From assembly GCA_036365515.1 (NCBI GenBank), contig CM070876.1, forward strand, positions 131,528,394-131,592,393: 64,000 nt of DNA, written 5' to 3'. A model generated the notes under the pieces. It saw only the letters and a program-made list of their open reading frames with translations. It was not told the origin of the DNA and ran no database searches. Positions 22,026 to 35,716 of the stretch are shown here, piece by piece; positions within the stretch are counted from its first letter, which is position 1, and each line of letters starts with the position of its first letter. A program made the translations under genes and the position numbers. The DNA is from Torymus aiolomorphi. Lineage: Eukaryota > Arthropoda > Insecta > Hymenoptera > Torymidae.

Positions 22026-25000
22026 CTATAATAATTTTAGCGCGTTTCTATTTTTAATAAATTTATCCTTACATAGACTCTTAGTGAATATATCTGCTAT
22101 GTTTTTTTTCAGTTTCTATCTTTACAATATCGATAATACCCTTCTCGTAATTCTCATTTACATAATGCCATTGTACTTCAATGTGCTTAGAATTTTTTGT
22201 TAAGTTACCAAATTTTCCTATTGCTACTGCGCCGAAGTTATCCTCGTATATTTTAACAGGATTTTCAAATGTCGTATTAAAGGCGTCTTTTAAGTGATTA
22301 ATTACAAATAATATTTCTTTTGTCGCTTCAGACAATGCAATGTATTCAGCAAATGTTGAATTTTTAGTCACAGTTTTTTGTTTCTGTGCTTTCCAATAGA
22401 TTATATTTCCAAACATTCTAATAACAAATCCGGTGGTTGACTTTCTGTCAATGTTATCTCCTGCAAAGCCTGAGTCGACCATACAATCAAGTTTATCCTT
22501 ATTCGAATTACAACAATAAGTCAATTTTAAATGTTTCGTTTTGTATAAGTATTTCAATATTCGCATCGCGTATTTAAAATGTGTTGAATCGTAGCAACCT
22601 TGAAATCTACTTAAGTAGTTCACGTTGTAAGTTATGTCAGGTCTTGTACCTGTGCTAATATGTAATAATTCACCTATTAAATTTCGATATTTTATTGTTT
22701 CATCTGCTTTATTAGCCTGTTCAAGTTTTAAATTTGTCTCCATCGGAGTATCATACAGTTTCGCGTTTTCTAAGTTGTACTTCACAGCCAATGATTCTAT
22801 ATATTTCTGTTGACTTAAAGTCATTATACCTTTCTTGTTATTATAATCAATGTCGATTCCTATATATGATTTGATTTTTCCTAGATCTTTCATCACAAAT
22901 CTTTTCATTAAAGCAGATTTAACTTCATTGATTCTATCTTTATTTTTACAGCATATTAAGAGATCGTCTACAAATACTAAAATGTATATAGTATCATCGT
23001 CTGTGTTGTTTACATATAAACAGTAATCATAATTGCTTCTTATAAACCCGAGTTTACTCACGCATTTATCAATTGTCTCATACCAAACCTTTGGGCTTTC
23101 TCTCAATCCGTATAGTGCTTTTAATAATTTGCATACTTTATTTTTGCCGGTTTCATAACCTTGTAGTTCATGAATATAAACTTCTGATTTTACTTTTCCG
23201 TTAAGAAACGCTGTTTCTACATCCATTTGTTCTATGAACAGATTATTTACGCAACAATGACATAACAAAATTTTTAATGTTTCCATTTTTCCTACTGGCG
23301 AATAAACATTTTCTTGATATTCTCTTTGTTGGAAACCTCTAACAACTAACCTAGCCTTAAGAGAGTCATCGCTTTTCCTTTTATAGACCCACTTTACATC
23401 AATAACCCTTTTATTTTGATGTTTCTCAACTACAACCCATGTATTATTTTTCTTTAGGCATTCAATTTCTGAATTCATAGCTTTTTGCCATTCTTTAGAT
23501 TCGCTGGAGTTTAACGCCTCCTCAAATGTATTCGGTACATTTGCATTTACATAATGTATATAAATATAATGTGCTACAGGTTTCTGTATCTTTGTACTGG
23601 ACTTTTCTTTCTATTTGATGTTCTTTTAACATTTAAATTTTCATTTGAACGATTGAAAGCATTATCGATGTTCTCATTCTCATTTTCAATATTTTCAATT
23701 TCATCGTTATTATTAATTAAATTTTCATTGTCACAATTATTTTCAATAATACTACTTGTTTCACTATTTGAATCGTTCGATTCGTCTAAATTTAATTCAA
23801 TAATATTTTCATCGTTAACCTTTTCCAAACAGATTATTTCAGTGTCATCTTCGACAATTTGTACATGTCTGGCTTTTATTACCTTATTATTTAACAAGAC
23901 TCTATAACCATTGTGAGTATATCCTACTAATCTACCTAATTGGGCTTTATCATGCCATTTTCCTTTTCTTAAAGCTTCTGGTTTTCTAACGAAGACTTTA
24001 CTTCCGTATATTTTTAAGTTTTTTACATTTGGTTTATTTCCAAAGAATATTTCAAAAGGAGTTTTATTTTCGTTTGAGTTGGCTATTGTACGGTTTTTCA
24101 AGTAAGATACTGTTTTAACAATTTCTGGCTAATATCTTAATGGTATTTTGGCCTCTCTTAACAGACATCTGCCTATATCCATAGCTGATCTGTTAAATCT
24201 TTCTGCTACTCCATTTAATTGATGGACGTAGGGTGGGCAAGGTAATAATTCTATTCCTTTCTCATTTATAAATTGATAAATTTCCTTATTCAAGTACTCT
24301 TTGCCATTATCACAATTTAATTTTTTAACTCTTTTATTAAATTTGTTTTCAACTAAATTTACATATTCTTTAAAACAACTTGCAGTCTCTGATTTGCTTT
24401 TAATACAATAAACTCTACTACATTTACTGTAATTATCAATAAAACTTAGAAAAAATTTTTCTCCATCAGAACCTGTTGTTCTGTGTGGACCATTTAGATC
24501 AGTGTGAATTAACTCTAAAATTTCTGAAGTTTTACTTCTCTCATTTTCAAACGGTACATTAGCCATTTTACTTTGAATACAGTTTGCCCATTTCATTACA
24601 TTATTTTCTAATTTATCTGGTAAAGCATCTACCAATTTATCTTTTACTAACTTGTTTAGATATTGAAAGTTGACATGGCCTAATGCTCTATGCCACTTTT
24701 CTTTTTCAGTTAATTTTACACAGTTTACATTTTCAAGATCCTTATATATGTAACTTTTCATAACATACAAATCATTTATTTTGTTTGCTTCCGCAACTAA
24801 TTCTCTATTTTTGTTATAAATTTTTGCATTATCATTTTTATAAACAATAGTATTATTTCTTGTAATTTTTGCAACGCTTAATAGATTTTTATTAATTCCT
24901 TTTAAAAAATAAACGTTTTTTAAATCAATTAATTTTTCATTATGATAATTTTTGAAATATGTTTTTATATTGCCTACTTTTGTGGCCTTTAAATTTTTGC

Positions 25001-26301
25001 CATCTGGCAATTTTACTTCAATAGGATTTTTTAATACAATAAATTTTTCATACATTCTCTCATCATTCACAACATGATCAGTGCATCCGCTATCTAACAA
25101 CCAACTGATTTCGTTGAATTTACCATTCTTTTCGCAACTATAATTGTAAACATTCGTTATCCTATTTTTATTATCACAATCTTCGCCGAAGCTTAGATTG
25201 TGATAAGGTGAAAACTTAGATTCTACTTCACTATAGAACACATCACTCACAATTTCACTTTTCACTTCGTCGTGATTGACCTTAATCATCCAGGTCTCAG
25301 CTGCTGAGTCTTCTCTGGGTTGACTGGAGTCTTCTTGCCTCTGCTGAGCTGCTCCTCTGCCATGACTGCGTCCTCTGTAGTTGCCTCGTTGATATCCTCG
25401 TTGGGATCCTCGTTGGCCTCGACCTCTGCTCTGCGATGCTCCTCTGCTTTGTGGTGCTCCTATACTCTGGCTGGCCTGTGGTGGTCTCCAACAGTCCTTT
25501 TTGAAATGACCTCCTCGGCCACAGTTATAACACTGTCCCTTTGTCTTGACGTTGAATGTACTTACATTTTTCCTCTTTTCGTTGTCAGGCACTGTCATAA
25601 TTTTTTCTTGAATTTTAGACTTAACATAGTCTACTGTTTGTTGAGCTTCTGGGACGAGATCAATGAAACTCCCAATAAAGCTGTAGCTTGCTGGTAGTGC
25701 TCTAATTAGATACCGCATTTTTTTCTTTTTCTGGTAGTGTGCCTCCAGCTGCTTTAAATTTGTTGCACGCTTGTTCGAACTTTACAAAAAATTCTTCAAC
25801 TTTCTCATAATTTTTGAGTTTAATATCTTCTAGTTGACCTCTGCATATTATTTGCAGCGCTGTAGATTTAGTAGAGTACATGCTCTTGAATTTTTCCATC
25901 ATTTTGTAAGCTGTATCGCATTCACAAACATATTCTAATTGCTTGTCTGAAATAGTGCTTATTAATATATTTCTTGCTTTTAAATCCTTTTTCTTCCATT
26001 CATCTGCTTTATCTGTCTCAGCCCGCTCTCTTTCAGCTTGCTCTTTGCACTATTTATACTCTAATAGAGTCATTAAGCGAAATTTCCAGCTTGCATAGTT
26101 TGCACCATCAAAAATGGGAATTACCACATCTTCAAATTTTGCTTGTTTAGCCATCTCGAACTTTTTTAACTTAATATCTTCATACACTTTTATTACTTTA
26201 TTTAGCGTAATTATTTTCTGCACTATTTTCACAAAACGTTTTTCGGCAATCTTTTTCTCAATTATTTCTTCTTTGGTTTTCACTTGTCCTTTAGTGTCCA
26301 T
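22026..26301 (-). pseudogene. Copia Gag-Pol, inactivated by point lesions
   Basis: Order on the minus strand: Gag from ATG 26301 with a zinc knuckle CYNCGRGGHFKKDC (about 25520), aspartic protease WLLDSGCTDHVV, integrase with WHRALGH, first Asp in LIHTDLNGP, second in LNCDNGKEY, Glu in NGVAERFNRS, then RT with FVDDLLICC, and RNase H with STFAEYIALSEATKE. Lesions: TAG in Gag near 26048; an A-run shift near 25720; TAG after IPLRY at 24127-24130, where Trp is expected; a shift near 23580; and an A-run shift near 22107 before the final IADIFTKSL. The integrase HHCC lacks its first Cys (WANCIQSKM). Not autonomous now. Confidence 0.9.
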
Positions 26302-26604
26302 TTACCAGGTGTATAACCTCAAATTCTGCCACGTGCTCTATTCTTGCACCGTGCAGCGTGCTTCACACAAGAAATCTAATCTGCTCGCATCGGCTTGAAT
26401 TTTCACAATTTTCCAAAAATTCTTTCTTCTATCACTTGATGATATATTTTATTCTTTATTCACATTTCTATTTTTCTTAGTCTTGCACTTTTCCTTCACT
26501 ATTTTTCACTGTGAACTTTTCGTGAGCACGTGTCTTTCTCTACCTTTCCCGAGGGTCGGGTAGAGAAAAGAATTGTTTAATACTAACCACACGCTCTGCA
26601 ACCA

Positions 26605-26906
26605 TGTTGGAGTTGGTGGAAAGGTGTAGTGAAAAGAACTCTTTATTGGACTTAAAAGAATGACTAGTTTATTAAGTAAGTGTAATTATAATCGATGCTT
26701 GCCTGCGCCATGCGCGAGAAGTTATATGCTGGGCGTCCAAGACTAGAGAGAGAGTATAGCGCGTCGCTCACTGCCGCTCGACATACCTACATAGTCGCAG
26801 ACATACTAGGGAGGGGAGACTTACATGTGTGTATACGTGTGTCGCGCTGTTTGTATCTCATGCGTACGCTCATATACAGCAGGCGAAATATTCACAATAT
26901 CCAACA
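26605..26906 (-). repeat. 5' LTR of the Copia element
   Basis: 302-bp direct repeat of 21688-21989; on the minus strand it is followed by the putative primer-binding site. The stretch 26302-26604 between it and Gag is the untranslated leader. Confidence 0.95.
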
Positions 26907-28350
26907 AGAATACCCAACGAATATTCATCATGATCATAAGGATCTACCATTATGTCCAGAACATATGGCTCCACCAGGTTCTCCACAAAAGAAGTTACTC
27001 ACCACTTTATTTAACAAAAGTAAGTATATAATTCATTATCGAGCGTTAAAACAAGCTCTTCAGCATGGTTTAGTTCTAAAGAAGATTCATAGAGTACTAC
27101 AATTTAAACAAAGTGCATGGCTCAAACCTTACGTTGATTTGAACACAGAGAAGAGAAAGCAGTCGAAGAATGAGTTTGAAAAACTCTTCTTTAAACTTTT
27201 AATTAACGCTGTGTATGGTAAGACTATGGAGAATGAACGCAAAAGAGTGGATGTAAAACTCGTTAATAAGTGGAAAGGTCGATACGGAGCAGAGGTGATG
27301 ATTGCTAAGCCGAATTTTCGCAGTCGTTCGATTTTTTATGAAAACTTGGTTGCCATACAACTTTCCCGAACGGAAATCGCAATTCATAAACCTATCTACG
27401 TTGGTCTCTCCGTTCTCGACATTTCCAAAACTCTTATATATGATTTCCATTACTCATATATGAGAAAACGAGTTGGAAACAGGAGTAAACTTCTATACAC
27501 CGATACAGACAGCCTTATATATGAAATACGGAGAGTGATTATGTATGATGTTATGAAAGAGGATATTACCATGTTCGATACATCAGACTATCCCGACAAC
27601 AATCAGTTTGGATTACCCCGAATGCATAAGAAGGTCATCGGTCTTATGAAGGATGAGTGTAATGGTAATATCATGACTGAATTTATTGGACTACGCAGTA
27701 AAATGTATAGCGTTCTCATTCAAAATGAGAAACCTATAAAGAAAGCCAAGGGTGTAAAATCATTAGTTGTGAAAACGACCATCATCTTTGAAAACTATCG
27801 AGACTGTCTCTTTAATGAAGAAACGGTAAGATGTCAACAGAATAATATTCGTTCCAAGAATCATATTGTTCATACAGAGAAAGAAAGCAAAGTGGCTCTC
27901 AGTCTCCACGATGATAAACGCCATCTATTAGCAAACAACACAGATACATTACTATGGGGACATTATGCAATCTTTGATGAAGAAGATATGCAACTTCTCA
28001 GATATTTAATACAAGAGGATGATGATGAAGAAATGGAGGTGGAAGAGCCAATCACGAGTGAGCGTGATGGAGAGGGGAGAGAAATGGAGGTGGAAGAGTC
28101 AATCATGAGTGAGCGTGATGTAGAGGGGGGAGAAATAGAGGTGGAAGAGTCAATTATGAGTGAGCGTGATGGAGAGGGGGAGCCCTCGAAGCAGAGTCGG
28201 CAGAGCATTCGGCACAGTCTTTCGATCGACGACAACGGAGAGCCTCCCAGCAAACGACTTAGACTCTAAACAATACTAAACTTTAAGGTAAGTATTTCAT
28301 TTATTGACTTGTAATATTTTGAAAATACTCAGTATTCTCTCTGTTTCAGA

Positions 28351-28653
28351 ATGGACTTTGCCATGTTAAACCGAATCTGCATCAACACCTATCTTCCAAA
28401 GAAGAATCTATCGAACCTGAAGAAAGGTGAGATGTATATAGTGACAGAGATCAAGCAGGTGAACACTAAATACGGATTAAAAGCCGTTGTTATCATCGAT
28501 GGAGAGTTCCAAGACTTTCTTCCCAATCGAGTTTCTAAGGCCTTCAAGAGCAATAGGAATTTATTCGATGAACTTGCCGAGCGAGCTAATAAGTACAAAT
28601 TATTTTTATTGTATCACGGCGAACAATATTTCGAATTTCGTAAAGATGAATAA
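28351..28653 (+). CDS. Small OB-fold-like protein downstream of polymerase B
   Basis: Intact 100-residue frame starting MDFAMLNRIC one base after a 62-bp intron (28288-28349; GTAAGT...TTTCAG) that separates it from the polymerase stop at 28269. The pattern LKKGEMYIVTEIKQVNTKYG, then VVIIDGEFQDFLPNRV and a final LLYHGEQYFEF is what short single-stranded-DNA-binding OB-folds look like: beta-rich, with G-Y and TKYG turns and a FLP-R strand. Position after the polymerase and a shared transcript (a spliced intron between the frames) suggest a replication accessory protein. This function is inferred from pattern and context only. Confidence 0.6.
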   Translation: MDFAMLNRICINTYLPKKNLSNLKKGEMYIVTEIKQVNTKYGLKAVVIIDGEFQDFLPNRVSKAFKSNRNLFDELAERANKYKLFLLYHGEQYFEFRKDE

Positions 28654-28700
28654 GTTAATGAAAAATTCAAAAAATAAAAATAAAAATAAAGAGAAAGTTT

Positions 28701-28775
28701 ATGGAGGGGAAAAATTTGATGGTTGTTCCTCACAGGTAGGGAGCGTGGATTGGTGCTCCCACGACTTTCTCTTTA
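28701..28775 (+). promoter_or_regulatory. Conserved 3' element with hairpin, copy 2
   Basis: About 50 bp after the stop at 28653 come TATGGAGGGGAAA, then GATGGTTGTTCCTCACAGGT and a stem GGGAGC/GCTCCC (28739-28744 with 28755-28760) with loop GTGGATTGGT, then TTTCTCTTTA. It is in the sense of the upstream gene. The stem bases differ from those of copy 1 (17536-17650), yet pairing is kept on both sides, which favours an RNA structure. Confidence 0.6.
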
Positions 28776-28794
28776 TTTAATTATTATTAAGAAA

Positions 28795-29715
28795 TTACAA
28801 ATCTTGTTTATTAATCCAACTGCTGTGAGAACTATCAAAACCGAGCCACTTTACGAAAACTTGATTTGCGCGTTTCTTAATAACTTTTTCCACAAGATAT
28901 ATGTCCGGATATTTCATTTTTAAAAGTTCTTGTTCATAAAAACCACCGGAAACGGGTTGATCTTGATAATTTTTCAAACGGTAAGTAATAGGATTTATTT
29001 TCGATATTTTATATATTGTAAATATCTCAGTTGACCAATTAGGTGTGTATCCTTTCACGAATACTTGCTTTACTTTGCTTACTCGTACTCTATCATTAAA
29101 TTTGAACTTTGGATTCTTTACAGCTTCAGACTGGTTTGAATATCGAGTTAGAACCTGCGCTTCGTTCACTGTCGTAACATCTTTCGGCTTCATACATATA
29201 GTTCTATGCTTTGTGCTATTGTAGGTAGAAATCAAATCAGATAAAATATCAAGCCATTTAAAATTTCCACGCAAACTAAATTGTATCCACATCTTATTTT
29301 TCAATGTTCTATTCAATCTTTCACAGATAGATGCCTTGAGATTGCTGTATGTTGAGTAAAGATTAATCTTATATTGCTCCATCAGCTTTTTAAAGTTTGA
29401 ATTGTAAAATTCCTTGCCTCGATCTGTCTGTAGATTCTTCGGTACTCGTCCTTGAACAAGCACATTCTTCATAGCTGTTGTAACATCTATTCCTGATTTA
29501 CTTTTAATGGGTACAGCCCACGCATACTTTGAAAACACATCAATGATGGTGAGCAAATACCTATAACCTTTGTTCTCTCGAGCATAAGGTTGAATTTCAA
29601 CCAAATTAGCTTGCCAAGTTTCATCCAGGCCTCTTACATCAAACTTTCGACGTTGGAAGTTTCTTCGAGCAGGTTCATGCAACTCTTCTACTACTACTTT
29701 CTTACGGTGATCCAT
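28795..29715 (-). CDS. Polinton B integrase with C-terminal chromodomain
   Basis: Intact 306-residue frame. Catalytic triad: Asp in LLTIIDVFSKYAWAVP, Asp in NLQTDRGKEFY, Glu in SICERLNRTLK. An SH3-like middle (FNDRVRVSKVKQVF) is followed by a chromodomain at the end (YLVEKVIKKRANQVFVKWLG, then SSWINKQDL), which may bind methylated histones and steer integration. The amino end is short (MDHRKKVVVEELHEPARRNF), so the usual N-terminal zinc-binding part is reduced or lies upstream. The ATG overlaps the stop of the fibre-like gene by 14 bp. This is the best-preserved enzyme of the element. Confidence 0.9.
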   Translation of the reverse strand: MDHRKKVVVEELHEPARRNFQRRKFDVRGLDETWQANLVEIQPYARENKGYRYLLTIIDVFSKYAWAVPIKSKSGIDVTTAMKNVLVQGRVPKNLQTDRGKEFYNSNFKKLMEQYKINLYSTYSNLKASICERLNRTLKNKMWIQFSLRGNFKWLDILSDLISTYNSTKHRTICMKPKDVTTVNEAQVLTRYSNQSEAVKNPKFKFNDRVRVSKVKQVFVKGYTPNWSTEIFTIYKISKINPITYRLKNYQDQPVSGGFYEQELLKMKYPDIYLVEKVIKKRANQVFVKWLGFDSSHSSWINKQDL

Positions 29716-30102
29716 GCTTCGATGTCAACTCTTTCGTATCCAGCGTATTACTGTTATGTGACAACTGAAGTACCATCACTTTTATACTCTCCATTTCCCT
29801 CTCAAAATTAGCAATTTTTATATTTAATTCATCTCGATAAGCTTCCACTATTTCATCTAAATTATTGAAATCATTTCTCAATCCGTTTATAACATTTACA
29901 ACTTTCGTAACTTCTCCATCCACTATACGCTGTAATGATTGCACATTAACTGCATCGTTTAGATTATTGGGTGCTCCTACATTGCATAACCTCTTATTTT
30001 CAAGATTAAACTGTCCATCAGATGTGATTTATGTCCCACTCCTGGAGGACCTCTAATGCCCTCTCTTTCTTTTAGAATTCGTCTGAACACGTCGACACTC
30101 AT
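29702..30102 (-). pseudogene. Fibre-like coiled-coil protein with GPPG motif
   Basis: ATG at 30102 starts MSVDVFRRILKEREGIRGPP. A one-base shift near 30005 leads to NKRLCNVGAPNNLNDAVNVQ and a long coiled-coil-like helix (to about NFEREMESIKVMVLQLSHNS), stop at 29702. The collagen-like GPPG, an N-RLCNV-P-DAVN motif and a following helix together resemble trimeric phage tail-fibre shafts (the DAVN repeat class). I infer a receptor-binding or vertex-fibre role; no head domain is visible, so it could instead be an internal scaffold. The frameshift makes this copy inactive. Confidence 0.5.
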
Positions 30103-30132
30103 CTTAATATTGAACATTGTACTAACTGCACC

Positions 30133-31122
30133 TCAGTATATATAGCCAGCTTCACGAAGCTCTTCGATGATGGACTGGATTTCATTGGTGTGACTCTGAT
30201 TTCCTGCCGATCTTTCAGCTATTAATAAACGAAGACGATCCACAAGTTCCTTTGGATCATCCCAGTACACATAATCTAATATTGAATTTTTTCGCGCAAT
30301 TTTATATCTGGGTAAGACATCAAAACCACTTTTTTTATCAGGAGTCTTCTTACGCTTTTTAGAAGTATCGAAGAAAAGAGGCTGAATGATTTCATCAAAT
30401 TTCTTACTGTTGTGTTTACGAATAGATTCATCACCTCTGTATCTCTTCTTGTGAGCATTAGTTGCCTCAAGAATACTACGGTAGTTTTGCATGTCATGTG
30501 AACTTATATACTTCTACTAAGGATTTTTAGTTATTAATAACTCCAAGAGTCCTCGAGTTTTTGGATATTTTTCATCTTCTATGACAACATAATCACTATT
30601 AAAATGTATTGGTGTATTACCAATTAACATTTGTCCGTGTTCTTTACGAACTCCATAAATTTTATCGATATATTTGCTATTTTTCTGACTGAGCATGCGT
30701 ATGTATTTATTGTCTAATAAATCATCTTCAATTTCACTGGCTGCTGATTCAAATGAAGTATCTAATTTAAGTTTTTTAACAGTATTATTTTTTAAAGTAT
30801 CATTATGAAAGCCAAATGTATTATCATCGAAAGAATCATCACCTAGAGTATTCTCAAGTTTTCTTTTTTTATTTGTAACATGACTATTATCTAAAGTATT
30901 ATTATTTAACTCCTGCTTCATACCAGCTTGATCTTTTTGAATATGGTTTTTCGACGTTTCAACAAGTTTCTGAAGTGGATCAACAATGGGTTTGAAAGTA
31001 TCTTCCATTGCTTTCTCAAAAGTATCTTTTCCATACTTCAACAAATTATATTTACGTTTAACTGCATTGCGAGCTTTTACAAGTTCATAGAGTACATCCT
31101 TCTTTTCACGAAAGTCTGCCAT
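30133..31122 (-). pseudogene. Unknown Polinton protein split by two adjacent TAG codons
   Basis: A single frame of about 330 codons from ATG 31122 (MADFREKKDVLYELVKARNA) to the stop at 30133. It is interrupted only by two consecutive TAG triplets at 30514-30519. The N-terminal half is helical and basic, with DDDLLDNKYI-like acidic stretches and ends in YPKTRGLLELLITKNP; the C-terminal half has NSILDYVYWDDPKELVDRLR and ends REAGYIY. I have a general impression that the two halves form one protein in related elements, but no function is known to me. A TATA box (TATAAATATGG, minus strand about 31176-31184) lies inside the end of the ATPase gene. Confidence 0.65.
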
Positions 31123-31163
31123 GTTACCGTTTCAACGTTCAGTTCTAGACTGTGAATGTAAGA

Positions 31164-31945
31164 CTAAGTGCTTCCCATATTTATAGCAAAACAGTCAAAG
31201 CCCTTACGATATCTCCCTCCATTGATTGGACTATCATTGTCAATCATTAGAAAACCATATTTCTCATCTCTCCAACATTTAACACACAAATCTTTAAACT
31301 GTGTATACGTCATATCGGAATTAACATGATCTTCATACAAGTGTTTTAAATTAACCTCATCTTACCGAAAAATTACCAAAAGATTTACATTATCCCTGAC
31401 GAGATGCTTTGGGATGTGAGCATATCACTGACAAAGATAAAAACAGTCTATATGTAGACTGTCTGTCTACCCATGCAGAAAAATGCCTTAACATGGTTTT
31501 GTTTTTCACAAGCTATATCGTCAAATATAATGATTGAGTTCGGAAGAGCATTTTCAGGAGCTATAACTTCATCGTGTTCGCTGTAGGAGAAATACTGCAC
31601 GCCCTCTAATGGTTCTATAAGTTTCTGAAGAAATTTATATTTTGGTTGATTCAAAGACTTTGAATATGTATAAACATTCTCAAATCTAACACCGTTGGGA
31701 TGTGTAATCAAACTATTGGTTTTTCCACAATTTGACGGTCCACAAAATACAGCTCTAATGCTGCTAGGAAGTAAGTCTCCATGCCGCTTTGTCTTTTTTT
31801 CTTGCTCCACGATATTCTCGAAATTCAATACCGGAAGCTGAACAGGCTGTTCCTTGAAATTCATGTGTACACTACGAGGTCTTGATTGCAACTGATCGTT
31901 CGGCTTTAAATAGAGAGCTTTTATACTCGCGGGTTCAGTCTTCAT
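31164..31945 (-). pseudogene. Polinton B DNA-packaging ATPase, broken in the C-terminal third
   Basis: From ATG 31945, the frame carries Walker A CGPSNCGKTNSLI and Walker B SIIIFDDIACEK, then FFCMGRQ before a stop at 31448. In a shifted frame the sequence continues with DCFYLCQ, IPKHLVRDNVNLL, YGFLMIDNDSPINGGRYRKG and ends at TAG 31164-31166, giving a family-typical length of about 260 residues. Within this stretch are one shift near 31445-31480 and stops near 31430 and 31365. A hairpin-like ACAGTCTATATGTAGACTGT at about 31443-31462 coincides with the lesion. Confidence 0.8.
31905..31940 (+). promoter_or_regulatory. TATA-initiator promoter of the PLA2-like gene
   Basis: TTTAAATAG (31905-31913) is followed 31 bp later by GGTTCAGTC (TCAGTC at 31935-31940), 23 bp before the ATG at 31963. 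It lies inside the first codons of the divergent ATPase gene. Confidence 0.55.
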
Positions 31946-32303
31946 CGAACCTTCGTGGTGTGATGATCGTATACAGACGACGAGGTCGAGGTCGCGGTTT
32001 GATTAACAAACTACTTAATCATCTGCCAGTGAAACTTCATTTACCGGGATATCAGTACTGTGGACCAGGTACTAAGTTAGCAAAACGCTTAGCTCGAGGT
32101 GATAAAGGTATCAATCTACTTGATAAAGCTTGTCAAGAGCACGGCATAACTTATTCTCAGAACAGAGAAAACATTGAGACTAGAAACAACGTCGATAGAA
32201 TTTTAGCAGATAAGGCGTGGCAAAGAGTTAAGGTTAAAGATTCAAGTATTGGTGAGAAAGTAGCTGCTTACACAATTACAAATATTATGAAAGCCAAATC
32301 AAA

Positions 32304-32457
32304 ACTCGGAATGGGCCTGGAGAGAAAGCAGCCAACGATGCTGTACAAGATAAAAAAAGCTGCTTCAAAATCAATGGTTAACTCGGAATGGGCGTGGAGA
32401 GAAAGCAGCCAACGATGCTGAACAAGATAATAAAAGCTGCTTCAAAATCAATGGTTA
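32304..32457 (+). repeat. 77-bp tandem duplication in the PLA2-like gene
   Basis: ACTCGGAATGGGC begins at 32304 and again at 32381; the two units carry GAGAAAGCAGCCAACGATGC and CTGCTTCAAAATCAATGG. Since 77 is not a multiple of three, the duplication alone breaks the frame. Confidence 0.9.
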
Positions 32458-32755
32458 AAAGTAACTCTGCTCGTAAGGTGATTCTCTCTGCTTTGAAAGG
32501 TGCTCGTTCTGCTTTCAAAAACGCAGGTGGAAAACGTAAAATTATTATTCCAGGGGTTTTACCGATACCCTCAAAAGTAGGTGGTTTCCTACTGTTTCTC
32601 GTACCAATATTTGCTGGCCTAAGTGCTGTTGGGGTTGTGGCTGGTGGTGCTGCTGGCATAGAAAAAACGGTTAATGATGCGAGTACAGCTATAAAGCAAT
32701 TAGAAGAGAATCAGAGGCATAACATGAAAATGGAAGAAATAGCATTGGGAAAGGG

Positions 32756-35317
<2,562 letters not shown>

Positions 35318-35716
35318 CCCCCTCCCTAAACCGGGAACACCTCGTGTTACCGCCGGTTTACTAACCATACTAACTCGGTGGCGGATGGGCGGTTACCTCC
35401 CCCCCCGCACGTCACTATGCGCACACATGGGAATCCTTAAACTAATTCGGCTTAGCCGTTCTACATGGACATTCGCAGTTTGGTCGAGTCGACTCACCCC
35501 CACATACCTGAAAATAATAAAGAACCTCGCTATTGGTCGCGCTGCGCTGCATGGCCGCTCCCTCGCCTGGAACCTGAAAGAATCTCATTGATACGTCGTG
35601 CGCTCATACACACAGGTCGACCAACACTACGGGGTGAGGTGAGAACAGAGAGAAAAGGGGTGCAGCCCGATGGCGTACCTTCGGTCACTCTCCCGCTGGC
35701 GTGGTTCGACCCTACC

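Larger units (their letters stand above)
21688..26906 (-). mobile_element. Full-length Copia LTR retrotransposon
   Basis: Two 302-bp LTRs (21688-21989 and 26605-26906, TGTTGG...CCAACA on the plus strand) are flanked by the 5-bp duplication AGAAT (21683-21687 and 26907-26911). The element is read on the minus strand. A primer-binding-site-like TGGTTGCAGAGCG directly follows the 5' LTR (26604 downward) and resembles the initiator-tRNA-Met class. A purine tract AAGGAGGCG precedes the 3' LTR. The LTRs differ at about nine positions by eye, so the insertion is not very recent. Confidence 0.95.
18922..28269 (+). pseudogene. Polinton B DNA polymerase B, intron-containing, interrupted by Copia
   Basis: Family-B polymerase, DNA_pol_B_2 type. 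N-terminal segment (18952-19398), then after shifts near 19395 and 20105 a region with CFKWSILAALHPQEK and the zinc-like CYICDRCLHYF. Exonuclease I YADFE lies near 20235 in another frame. A 69-bp GT-AG intron (20584-20652) splits TGK/YRGAAH. Then motif A YYDANNLYGWA (21300-21746), motif B KLLINAVYGKTMEN and motif C YTDTDSLIYEI (both in 26907-28269). Lesions: several one-base shifts, a 47-bp micro-MITE (21262-21308) and the Copia element (21688-26906) between motifs A and B. The C-terminus has three copies of a 19-20 residue acidic repeat (E-EVEE-I-SERD-EG) and ends SKRLRL, a possible nuclear signal. Confidence 0.85.

Noticed and set aside
31441..31465. Hairpin ACAGTCTATATGTAGACTGT as a terminator at the ATPase end
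   Set aside because: The ATPase coding signal continues past it in another frame to 31164, so the hairpin lies within coding sequence.
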